28,949 nt of DNA from assembly GCA_033764095.1 (NCBI GenBank), contig JANRJF010000335.1, positions 1-28,949 of the forward strand, read 5' to 3'. This document shows, piece after piece, positions 21,239 through 28,176 of the stretch; positions within the stretch are counted from its first letter, which is position 1; every line of letters starts with the position of its first letter. The stretch is from JBDTMT01 sp033764095 (GTDB taxonomy: Bacteria > Desulfobacterota > Binatia > HRBIN30 > CADEER01). The translations under genes and the position numbers were made by a program. A model generated the notes under the pieces. It was not told the origin of the DNA, did no database searches, and was given only the letters and a program-made list of their open reading frames with translations.

Positions 21239-21413
21239 GACGAGTCCCCCGTCTCCCGCGTTCGGGTGGGATCCGGCGCGCCGCGCCGAGGAAATCTCGT
21301 TGACGCCACGGCCGCCGCAAGCGTAGCGTCCGCCCAGGTCGGCGCCATCACGGCGCCGGGCAGCACGAGCCGGCGACGACTCGCGCACGTCGGGCGTGAC
21401 GGCCGGGGGGACC

Positions 21414-22448
21414 ATGCGACTGGCGAGGAGGTACGCAATCCGTGGCGGACTGGTGACGATCGCGCTCGCGCTCGCCGCGCACGCGGCGCGCGCCGACATC
21501 AACACGGCGGGCTCGTGGGACGTGACCGCCTACGGCATCACGCAGGAGTTCCTCTTCTCCCAGAACGGCACCAGCCTCGGCGCGCTGTCGAACAACGGCC
21601 GCTACGCCTGGCAGGGGACGATCGATGTCGCGACCGGCGTCTTCTCGCTCGTCGCGTCGGACGACGCGGTGTTCCTGGCGATGGCCTGCGGCACGATCGA
21701 CGCGACGGTCGGCCCCGACGGCACCACGTTCAGCGGGACGCTCGGCTCCGCCCCGTTGGTGTGCCAGCTGTTTCCGCCGAGCAACTGTAGCTGCGGACCG
21801 TTCGAGTACGTGCCGGTGACCGCGGTGCGCACCGGCGTCTCGGTCTGTGGCAACGGGACGGTGGAGATCAGCGAGGTCTGCGACGACGGCAACACGCAGG
21901 CCGGCGATTGCTGCTCGCCGATCTGCGGGTTCGAATCGTCGGGCACCGCCTGCGCCTCGGACGGGAGCGACTGCACGGTGGACGCCTGCAATGGCGCCGG
22001 CCGCTGCACCCACGCGCCGCGGCCACTCTGCTACCCGGCCTCGCAGCCGGGCCAGCTGCTCGCCAAGCGCGACGGTGCGGGCTCGCGCATCCGCGTGCGG
22101 TGGAAGGACGGCAGCGGGGCGACCGGCCCGGGGGCGTTCCGCGATCCGACCAGGGACACCGATGTACGGGTCTGCCTGTTCTCCGGCTCGACGCTGGTGC
22201 TCGACGCCGTCGCGCCGGCCGGCAGCGGCTGGTCGGCGAAGCCGCATGGCTTCGTCTACCGCGCCGCGACCGATGCCCCCGGCGGCTTGAGTCGCGTCAC
22301 GCTGCGCCGCACCGACAGCGGCAGAGCGCTGCTGCTCGCCAGGGGGCGCGGCGGCTCGCTCCACTTTCTCGCCGATCCGGTCGCGCCGCTGCGCGCGCAG
22401 ATCCTCGCCGACGACGTCGGCACGCCGAACTGCTGGGAGGTGCAATGA
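21414..22448 (+). CDS. Secreted cysteine-rich protein with DUF4215 motif (paralogue A)
   Basis: A 344-residue secreted protein. ATG 21414 follows a G-rich ribosome binding site. The signal peptide runs to about residue 28 (LVTIALALAAHAARA). Residues 30-130 form a beta-rich domain that opens NTAGSWDVTAYG. A DUF4215/myxobacterial cysteine repeat follows: CGNGTVEISEVCDDGNTQAG (145-164) then DCCSPICG, and a second small Cys cluster CTVDACNGAGRCTH (187-200). The C-terminal domain (about 212-344) has VCLFSGSTLVLDAVAPAGSGW, PLRAQILADD and a terminal CWEVQ. All three parts recur in the next gene. The stop overlaps the next start (ATGA). A cell-surface or extracellular structural/binding role is inferred only from the signal peptide and cysteines. 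Confidence 0.85.
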   Translation: MRLARRYAIRGGLVTIALALAAHAARADINTAGSWDVTAYGITQEFLFSQNGTSLGALSNNGRYAWQGTIDVATGVFSLVASDDAVFLAMACGTIDATVGPDGTTFSGTLGSAPLVCQLFPPSNCSCGPFEYVPVTAVRTGVSVCGNGTVEISEVCDDGNTQAGDCCSPICGFESSGTACASDGSDCTVDACNGAGRCTHAPRPLCYPASQPGQLLAKRDGAGSRIRVRWKDGSGATGPGAFRDPTRDTDVRVCLFSGSTLVLDAVAPAGSGWSAKPHGFVYRAATDAPGGLSRVTLRRTDSGRALLLARGRGGSLHFLADPVAPLRAQILADDVGTPNCWEVQ

Positions 22449-23545
22449 TCGGCCGCCTGCTGCTCGGCCTGGCCAGCCTCTGCATTCCGGCCGCGGCGTC
22501 CGCCGCCGTTGACCTCACCGGATCCTGGCTCTCCACGATCTACGTCGGCACGACGATCCAGCTCGATCTGCTGCAGAGCGGCACGACGCTCACCATGACC
22601 CAGGAGATCGGTCCGCCAGACCACGGCACCATCGATCCCGCCACCGGCGTGTTTCATTTCGACCTCCAGTTCACCGACGAGCTGTGCGGCGTCGAGCTCG
22701 ACGGCGTCGCCGCGGCGGACGGCAACAGCTTCACCGCCACGTTGAGCGTCCGCCAGCTGACCTTCTCCGGCTGCCAGCCGCCGCAGCAGTTTCCGGTCAG
22801 CGGCACGCGTTGTCCGAGCTGCGTGCCGTTCACCTGCGGCGACGGCACGCTCGGCGACGGCGAGGCGTGCGACGACGGCGATCGCTACGGCGGCGACTGC
22901 TGCTCGGCGAGCTGCACGCTGATCGCCGCCGGCACGACCTGCGATGCCGATGCCGATCCCTGTACGGCAGATCAGTGCGACGGCGCCGGCGCCTGCACGG
23001 TGAGCGGCCCAAGCGTTGCCGGCACCGCGCGCGCGGACGACGGCAGCGCCTGCACGGCGGACGTCTGCGACGGCGCCGGCGCCTGCACGCATGCCCCACG
23101 CAGCAGTTGTCGCAGGGCGTCGCGCAGCGCGCGGCTCGACGTCCGGCGCGCCGCGGCACGCTCGCGCGTGACGCTGGTGTGGAGGGACGCCAGCGGATCG
23201 ACCACGCCAGCCGACCTCGGCGATCCGACCGCCGTGACCACCGTCCGCCTCTGCGTCTTCTCCGGTGCGACGCTCATGCTCGATGCCGAAGCGCCCGCGG
23301 CGAGCGGCTGCGGCAGCCCGCCGTGCTGGACGGGCAGGGCAAATGGGTTCGCGTACAAGAGCCGGACCGGCGCGCCGGATGGTGTGAACAAGCTGGTGTT
23401 GAAGTCGACGCCATCCGGACGGTCGACGCTGCTCGTCAAAGGCACCGGCGCCGCCCTGCCGTTCCTCGGCGACGCGAACGGACCGCTGCGCGCGCAACTG
23501 CTGGCCAGCGATGCGGCCGGATCGCGCTGCTGGGAGGTTCCGTAA
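22445..23545 (+). CDS. Secreted cysteine-rich protein with DUF4215 motif (paralogue B)
   Basis: A 366-residue secreted paralogue of the preceding gene, its ATG overlapping that gene's TGA. The signal peptide is MIGRLLLGLASLCIPAAASA. The N-terminal beta domain begins AVDLTGSWLSTIYVG, like NTAGSW in paralogue A. The DUF4215 unit is CGDGTLGDGEACDDGDRYGG (131-150) with DCCSASC. It then has two copies of the small Cys cluster, CTADQCDGAGACT (173-185) and CTADVCDGAGACT (203-215), where paralogue A has one. The C-terminal domain shares VCVFSG-type, TLMLDAEAP, PLRAQLLASD and CWEV endings. It carries an extra Cys pair (GCGSPPCW). Tandem duplication followed by gain of a Cys cluster is the simplest reading. 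Confidence 0.85.
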   Translation: MIGRLLLGLASLCIPAAASAAVDLTGSWLSTIYVGTTIQLDLLQSGTTLTMTQEIGPPDHGTIDPATGVFHFDLQFTDELCGVELDGVAAADGNSFTATLSVRQLTFSGCQPPQQFPVSGTRCPSCVPFTCGDGTLGDGEACDDGDRYGGDCCSASCTLIAAGTTCDADADPCTADQCDGAGACTVSGPSVAGTARADDGSACTADVCDGAGACTHAPRSSCRRASRSARLDVRRAAARSRVTLVWRDASGSTTPADLGDPTAVTTVRLCVFSGATLMLDAEAPAASGCGSPPCWTGRANGFAYKSRTGAPDGVNKLVLKSTPSGRSTLLVKGTGAALPFLGDANGPLRAQLLASDAAGSRCWEVP

Positions 23546-23555
23546 CGACAGGTCG

Positions 23556-23573
23556 GCGGCGGCGCCCCGCCGC
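23556..23573. terminator. GC-rich hairpin after the DUF4215 gene pair
   Basis: GCGGCGG (23556-23562) pairs with CCGCCGC (23567-23573) around CGCC, 10 bp after the stop codon. There is no T-run, so a role in termination or mRNA 3' protection is only plausible. Confidence 0.35.
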
Positions 23574-23641
23574 GCCCGCCCCGATTGCGACCCCGCCGGC
23601 GCGCGAGTAGGGCTGGCGCACGCGCACCTCGCGCGCTCGGG

Positions 23642-23659
23642 ACCCGGCCTGCGCCGGGT
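23642..23659 (+). promoter_or_regulatory. Hairpin immediately before a strong ribosome binding site
   Basis: ACCCGGC (23642-23648) and GCCGGGT (23653-23659) form a perfect 7-bp stem with a CTGC loop. The next base begins the ribosome binding site GAGGAGG (23660-23666) of the LLM gene at 23671. Its position would keep the site unpaired or protect the mRNA 5' end. It fits no recognised riboswitch. Confidence 0.4.
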
Positions 23660-23670
23660 GAGGAGGTCGC

Positions 23671-24594
23671 ATGAGCGGCATCAAGATCGGCATCGGGCTC
23701 GGCACCGCGCGCAGCGGCGTGCCGACGCCGGCGCAACTGGTCGACTACGCCGAGCGCGCCGAGGGGCTTGGCATCGACTCGGTGTGGCTGTCGGACCGCG
23801 TCACCGGCACGCAGCTCGACATCACCGCCGTGATGGCGCTGATCGCGGCGCGTACCACCAAGATCAAGATGGGCCCGGCGGTGCTGACCATGCCGGCGCA
23901 CCATCCGGTGCACGTGGCGCGCGCCTACGCGACGCTCGATCACCTCACCGGCGGCTGCGGTCGCGTCATCATGGCGGTCGGGCTGGGCAACGACCCGCGC
24001 CAGTGCGAGGTGGTCGGCATCCCCGCCGCCGAGCGCGGCGGCCGCATGGAGGAAGGCGTCGCGGTGCTGCGCAAGCTGTGGGCCGAGCGCAACGTCACCC
24101 ACCACGGCAAGTACTACCGCTTCGACAACCTGACCATCGAGCCGCGCCCGGCGCGCGGGCCGCTCGACGTCTGGATCGGCGGCCGCACCGACGTCGCGCT
24201 GAAGCGCGTCGCGCGCTACGGCGACGGCTGGTTCCCCTCCTTCGTCAGCGCGGAGGAGTACGCCGACGGCATGCGCCGGCTGATCGGCTACGGCGCCGAG
24301 CGCGGCCGCACCATCGACCCGCGCGAGGCCGGCGTGCTGCTGCTCAGCCACGTCACCGACGACCGCGGCCGCGCCGACGCGATCCTGCAGGCCACCGCCG
24401 CGGTGGCCCAGCTGCCGCCCGAGACGATGGCGGCGCGCAGCGCCGTCGGCCCGCCCGCCGAGTGCGCCGAGCGCCTCGCCCGCTTCGTCGAGGCCGGCTG
24501 CACCAAGTTCGTCCTCTTCCCGATCGGCCCACCCGAGGAGCTGGCGCCGCAGATCGCGCTGTACGCGCGGGAGATCATCCGGCGCTTCGAGTAG
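23671..24594 (+). CDS. Luciferase-like (LLM) F420-dependent oxidoreductase
   Basis: A 307-residue TIM-barrel oxidoreductase of the luciferase-like superfamily. A strong ribosome binding site (GAGGAGG) precedes ATG. Visible landmarks are KIGIGLGTARSG, LVDYAERAEGLGIDSVWLSDRV, TTKIKMGPAVLTMPAHHPVHVARAYATLD (the family's central strand-loop, in pieces), GRVIMAVGLGND for the phosphate site, YRFDNLTIEPRPARGPLDVWIGG and the closing GCTKFVLFPIGPPEEL. The pattern is close to F420-dependent members annotated as N5,N10-methylenetetrahydromethanopterin-reductase-like, but that reaction should not be assumed. The C-terminal half is complete and of usual length. It is transcribed away from the MltB-like gene end. 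Confidence 0.92.
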   Translation: MSGIKIGIGLGTARSGVPTPAQLVDYAERAEGLGIDSVWLSDRVTGTQLDITAVMALIAARTTKIKMGPAVLTMPAHHPVHVARAYATLDHLTGGCGRVIMAVGLGNDPRQCEVVGIPAAERGGRMEEGVAVLRKLWAERNVTHHGKYYRFDNLTIEPRPARGPLDVWIGGRTDVALKRVARYGDGWFPSFVSAEEYADGMRRLIGYGAERGRTIDPREAGVLLLSHVTDDRGRADAILQATAAVAQLPPETMAARSAVGPPAECAERLARFVEAGCTKFVLFPIGPPEELAPQIALYAREIIRRFE

Positions 24595-24624
24595 CGGGGC
24601 GTTCGCCCGCGACGACACGAGTTG

Positions 24625-25494
24625 TCAGCGCGCCGGGTACGCCTCCTCGATGCGCCCGGCGATGGTCAGCACGGTATCGATGTACGCGTCGGAGTGGTTG
24701 TAGGCCCAGATCACCTGGCGTTGCTGCGCGTAGCTGATGCCGGGGCGCCAGCCGTGCCCGCGCAGGTAGTTGGCGGCGGAGGCGATGGCGTCGGCGGGGT
24801 CGTAGAGGCTGACGCGACCGTCGCCGTTGCCGTCGACGGCGAAGCGCAGGTAGCTCGACGGCAGGAACTGCGGCAGGCCGAAGGCGCCGGCGCCGGAGCC
24901 GCGCAGCGCCAGCGGGTCCATGTCGTTGCGCTCGGCAAGCCGGAAGGTGGCGAGCACCTCGGCGTAGAACGTGTCGGCCAGGAAGCGCGCCCGCCGTCGC
25001 ACCTGCGCCTCGATCGCCGGCCGCCGGGCGCGCGGCGCGTGCTCGGCGTGGCGGCTCAGGTTCCACGCCACGTTGGCCGGATCGTCGGCCATCGCCAGCT
25101 TGGCGAGTTGCGGCAGCACCAGGCGGCGGCCGGTGTTGCGGCCGCACTGCGTCTCGACGTGCAGGATCGCCGCGACGACGCTCGCCGGCACGTCGTAGGT
25201 GCGCTCGGCGGAGCGAAAGTGGCGCGCGTGCTCGGCGCGACAGCCGCGCGCCCGTGCGACGCTGTCGCCGCGCAGGAAGCCGCGGTACAGCGAGCTGTGC
25301 TCCTTCGGTGCGAGCGCGAACGCCAGGCCGTTGAACGGCTCCATGCGGCGATCGCGGAAGGTGGCGCGCACGTAGTACGGGTCGAGCCCGTCGGCGGTCA
25401 GGCGCTCGACCAGCCGGTTCCAGGTTGGATCGTACGGCCGCGCCATCGCCGGCGCGGCGAGCAGGAGCAGGATCGCCGCCAACACCACACGCAC
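24625..25494 (-). CDS. Lytic murein transglycosylase B-like (GH103)
   Basis: A 289-residue periplasmic enzyme that cleaves the MurNAc-GlcNAc bond of peptidoglycan with 1,6-anhydro ring formation. The signal peptide MRVVLAAILLLLAAPAMA has no lipobox, so it is probably soluble. The catalytic Glu114 lies in ILHVETQCGRNTGR, followed by the family's helices, GAFGLPQFLPSSYLRFAVDGNGDGR (the 'PQFxPSS' and Asp-rich Ca2+-binding-like loop, in pieces) and LYDPADAIASAANYLRGHGW. It is shorter than E. coli MltB (361 residues) and lacks extra C-terminal domains. It is convergent with the LLM gene at 23671 and divergent from the GNAT gene at 25583. Confidence 0.93.
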   Translation of the reverse strand: MRVVLAAILLLLAAPAMARPYDPTWNRLVERLTADGLDPYYVRATFRDRRMEPFNGLAFALAPKEHSSLYRGFLRGDSVARARGCRAEHARHFRSAERTYDVPASVVAAILHVETQCGRNTGRRLVLPQLAKLAMADDPANVAWNLSRHAEHAPRARRPAIEAQVRRRARFLADTFYAEVLATFRLAERNDMDPLALRGSGAGAFGLPQFLPSSYLRFAVDGNGDGRVSLYDPADAIASAANYLRGHGWRPGISYAQQRQVIWAYNHSDAYIDTVLTIAGRIEEAYPAR

Positions 25495-25582
25495 GGTCCG
25501 ACTCTATGGGTTCGCGGGGATCGGTTCCACACGCATATGCGACGCTTGAGTCGACGCGGCTCCGGTGTATGGTGCGCCGCCG

Positions 25583-26200
25583 ATGCCCGCCGCCGCCGAC
25601 CACCCCCCGCTCGAAGTGCGGGTGCGCCGCATCCACCGGCGCGACCTGAACCGCACCTGGGAGTTCCTCAAGCTGGTGTTTCGCGACGTCAACCGCGAGA
25701 CCGTCGAGTACCAGCGGCCGCGCTCGAAGGCGCGCTTCTGCGACATCTACGACGAGGAGGGCGTCGAGCAGCTGCTGTTCGAGGTCGACCGCGGCATCGT
25801 CGGCTACGCCGAGTGCGCCTTCGACGCCGGCGGCAAGGACAGCTGGATCAACCCGCGCTACTTCGAGAAGCGCGACATGCGCCCGATGTTCGTCGAGGAG
25901 CTGGCGGTGCACCCGGACTACCAGGGCAAGGGCGTCGGCGGCTACATGCTCGACCAGCTGCACCACCTGGCGCGGCTGCGCGGCTGCACGCACCTCGTCC
26001 TCGAGGTGGCGGAGAACAACACCGACGCGCTGAAGTGGTATCGCAAGCGCAACTTCTACAAGCTCGACGCGGCGATGTTCATGGCGCAGCGCGTCGCCAC
26101 CGCCCCCGACCTGCTGCCGCCGCGCCGGCTGCGCGGCAAGCCGCGCCCGACCACGACCGCCAAGGCCGCGCCCAAGCGGCCGGTACCCGATGTCGTGTGA
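25583..26200 (+). CDS. GNAT-family N-acetyltransferase with basic C-terminal tail
   Basis: A 205-residue acetyl-CoA-dependent acyltransferase. Motif A is FVEELAVHPDYQGKGVGGYML, with the pyrophosphate loop Q114-G-K-G-V-G119; motif B follows in LVLEVAENNTDALKWYRKRNFYKLD (in pieces). An upstream GTG at 25565 is in frame, but ATG 25583 matches the domain start better. The N-terminal region holds a charged stretch (RRIHRRDLNRTWEFLKLVFRDVNRETVEY), and an acidic segment precedes the substrate strand. The last 30 residues are disordered and rich in Lys, Arg, Pro and Thr (RGKPRP, TAKAAPKRP), hinting at nucleic-acid or ribosome association. The substrate (protein N-terminus, lysine or small molecule) is unknown. 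Confidence 0.9.
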   Translation: MPAAADHPPLEVRVRRIHRRDLNRTWEFLKLVFRDVNRETVEYQRPRSKARFCDIYDEEGVEQLLFEVDRGIVGYAECAFDAGGKDSWINPRYFEKRDMRPMFVEELAVHPDYQGKGVGGYMLDQLHHLARLRGCTHLVLEVAENNTDALKWYRKRNFYKLDAAMFMAQRVATAPDLLPPRRLRGKPRPTTTAKAAPKRPVPDVV

Positions 26201-26215
26201 GGAGCGATGCGCGAC

Positions 26216-26317
26216 GCCAGGAAGCGATGAGCGATGAGCGATAAGCACCTCGGAGTCAGAAGACAGCGATGAGGGTTTCGACCACCACTCATCGCTCGTC
26301 GCTCGTCGCTTCCTGAC
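26216..26317. repeat. Palindromic tandem-word element 16 (7-bp unit GCGATGA)
   Basis: Left arm 26217-26245 has 7-mers GCGATGA/GCGATGA/GCGATAA (26224-26244), and right arm 26288-26316 is its reverse complement except for about three or four bases. The loop is 42 bp and carries another AGCGATGAG copy. The same word builds element 5 about 20 kb away, but each element's variant units are matched by its own partner arm. It lies between two same-strand genes, 15 bp before the thioesterase start. Confidence 0.93.
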
Positions 26318-26330
26318 TTTTCGTTGAGAG

Positions 26331-27128
26331 ATGCACGCGCGCGAATTTCTCGGCCTGCAGGCGACGCACAACCCGCACCGCTGGTACCTGCCGGTGGAGC
26401 GCAAGCTCACCGTGCGCGAGGGCTTCCTGTTCGGCGGCTGCGGGCTGGCGGCGGCGGTGACGGCGCTGGAGGCGACCACCGGCCGGCCGCTGGTGTGGGC
26501 GACGGCGCAGTATCTCTCCTACGCGCGCCGCCCGGCGGTGCTCGACCTCGACGTCGTCGTGCCGGTCGCCGGGCGCCACACCACGCAGGCGCGCGCCATC
26601 GGTCACGTCGGCGACCAGGAGGTCTTCACCGTCAACGCCGCGCTCGGCAGCCGCGCGCTCGACACCACCGGCCAGTGGGCGCGCATGCCGAGCGTGCCGC
26701 GGCCGGAGGACTGCGCGCCGCCGCCGCTCATGCCGAACGCCGACGGCACCATCCACACGCAGGTCGAGCTGCGCGTCGCGCACGGGCGTTACGGCCAGCA
26801 GCGCGACGGCACGCCGTCGGACGACGGCCGCTCGGCGCTGTGGGTGCGGCTGCCGCGCGAGCTCGACCGCTCCGCCGCCGGGCTCGCCATCGTCGCCGAC
26901 TGGGTGCCGTCCGGCATCGGCCAGGCGCTCGGCCGCTGGGCCGGCGGCAATAGCCTCGACAATACCATCCGCATCCTCGACCTGGTGCCGACCGACTGGG
27001 TGCTGGCCGACATCCAGGTGCACGGCGTCGCCAACGGCTTCGGCCACGGCCGCGTCCACCTGTGGAGCGAGAGCGGCCACCTCATGGCGACCGGCAGCCA
27101 GTCGCTCATCGTCCGCTTCCACGACTGA
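26331..27128 (+). CDS. Acyl-CoA thioesterase, TesB-like double hotdog
   Basis: A 265-residue predicted acyl-CoA thioesterase of the TesB/4HBT_3 type. Two hotdog folds are apparent. The first contains LFGGCGLAAAVTALEATTGRPLVWATAQYLSYARRP in pieces, with the strand LDLDVVVPVAGRHTTQARA. The second contains SALWVRLPRELDRSAAGLAIVADWVPSG, then SLDNTIRILDLVP and the closing strand ATGSQSLIVRFHD. The 'LSYARRP...GRHTTQ' stretch parallels the strand in which TesB keeps its active-site region. Hydrolysis of acyl-CoA fits with the acyl-CoA dehydrogenase elsewhere in the window, though they are not in one operon. No clear ribosome binding site is seen; palindromic element 16 lies just upstream. Confidence 0.87.
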   Translation: MHAREFLGLQATHNPHRWYLPVERKLTVREGFLFGGCGLAAAVTALEATTGRPLVWATAQYLSYARRPAVLDLDVVVPVAGRHTTQARAIGHVGDQEVFTVNAALGSRALDTTGQWARMPSVPRPEDCAPPPLMPNADGTIHTQVELRVAHGRYGQQRDGTPSDDGRSALWVRLPRELDRSAAGLAIVADWVPSGIGQALGRWAGGNSLDNTIRILDLVPTDWVLADIQVHGVANGFGHGRVHLWSESGHLMATGSQSLIVRFHD

Positions 27129-27228
27129 TTCTCGTCGACGCCGCGCGCGCCACCTGCCATAAGGCGGACCGACAGCGCATCAGTCTTCCCAACGCCGCAC
27201 GACGCGCTCGACGCGCCCGGGAGGGAAC

Positions 27229-28113
27229 ATGCACACGGCTCTTCGCCTGCTGACCGTTCTGCTGCTCAGCGCCGCTGCACCGACCATCGTCCACGCGGTG
27301 GTCGCCATCACCCCGCCGCTGCGCAGCAGCCAGGGGAACAACCTCAACTGCGTCGCGCAGAACCTCGGCGCCGCCGCGGTGACGGTCGCCGCCGAGATGG
27401 ACAACGGCCTCGGCACGGTGGTCGATTCCGGCTCGCTGTCGATTCCACCCGGGCAGGCGCTGCGCGTCGCCGGCAACAACACCGCCATCTTCGACGGCTT
27501 CTGCCGCTTCACCTTCGACGGCGATCCGGCGGCGGTGCGCGGCACCGCCAGCCGTGAGGATTTCGGCGGCAGCGATACGCGGCTGATCGTCCAGGCGCGC
27601 CCGGTGGTGGACACCGGCGCCGCGGTCGAGCAGTTCCTCGCCACCGTCGCGGTGCGCAGCAGCCAGGGCAACAACTTCGGCTGCCAGATCGCCAACCTCA
27701 GTGACGCCGACGTGCAGGTGATCAGTGAGATCCAGAACGGGCTCGGCACCGTGGTCGACAGCTCGACGATCACCATACCCGCCGGCCAGGTGCGGCAGGG
27801 CGCGTTCACGCAGAGCGCGATCTTCTCCGGCTACTGCACCTTCCACTTCCAGGCGCCGCCGGATCAGGTGCGCGGCTTCGCCACGCTGGAGCCGAAGGGC
27901 GGCGGCGATACGCTGCTCATCGTCGAAGCCGAACCGATCGCCTCGCCGGCCGCGCCGACGCCGACCGCGACCGCGCCGAGCTCGCCGACCCCGACCGCCA
28001 CCGGCGTACCGATCGGCGGCTGCTGCGGCGACTGCGATGGCACCGGCGAGGTGACCATCAACGAGCTGATCACCGCGGTGAACAACGCGTTGAACGGCTG
28101 TCCGATCGAGTAG
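27229..28113 (+). CDS. Secreted protein: two tandem beta domains plus dockerin-like EF-hand tail
   Basis: A 294-residue secreted protein. GGGAGGG upstream is a good ribosome binding site. The signal peptide is MHTALRLLTVLLLSAAAPTIVHA. Two homologous domains follow, residues 30-125 and 141-236. Both contain RSSQGNN, a Cys, NGLGTVVDS, a central I-P-x-G-Q, an F-x-G-[FY]-C-x-F strand and a closing LI-V-x-A-x-P. Each has two Cys that could form an internal disulphide. A Pro/Thr/Ala linker (243-259) leads to a Cys-flanked dockerin-like motif, DCDGTGEVTINELITAV, with Ca2+ ligands D268, D270, T272, E274 and E279. The domain family is unknown to me. The tail matches surface-protein endings common in this lineage. 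Confidence 0.85.
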   Translation: MHTALRLLTVLLLSAAAPTIVHAVVAITPPLRSSQGNNLNCVAQNLGAAAVTVAAEMDNGLGTVVDSGSLSIPPGQALRVAGNNTAIFDGFCRFTFDGDPAAVRGTASREDFGGSDTRLIVQARPVVDTGAAVEQFLATVAVRSSQGNNFGCQIANLSDADVQVISEIQNGLGTVVDSSTITIPAGQVRQGAFTQSAIFSGYCTFHFQAPPDQVRGFATLEPKGGGDTLLIVEAEPIASPAAPTPTATAPSSPTPTATGVPIGGCCGDCDGTGEVTINELITAVNNALNGCPIE

Positions 28114-28126
28114 GCGACCCACGCGG

Positions 28127-28160
28127 CGCGGCGGCGGGTGTGACAGCGCCCGCCGCCGCG
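28127..28160. terminator. 12-bp perfect GC stem-loop after the dockerin-tailed protein
   Basis: CGCGGCGGCGGG (28127-28138) pairs perfectly with CCCGCCGCCGCG (28149-28160) around a 10-nt loop, beginning 14 bp after the stop codon. There is no T-run. It could be a terminator-like or mRNA-stabilising hairpin. It is also only a few bases upstream of the next start codon. Confidence 0.5.
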
Positions 28161-28176
28161 TGCGATGCACCGCGCC

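Noticed and set aside
426..26317. Palindromes as assembly fold-back artefacts
   Set aside because: Artefactual fold-backs give identical long arms and duplicate flanking genes. Here most arms carry differences, loops are unique and the elements sit neatly between genes.
426..26317. All palindromes as ordinary intrinsic terminators
   Set aside because: Arms of 30-40 bp with loops up to 84 bp, no T-runs, and several copies in divergent promoter spaces or within coding sequence do not fit.
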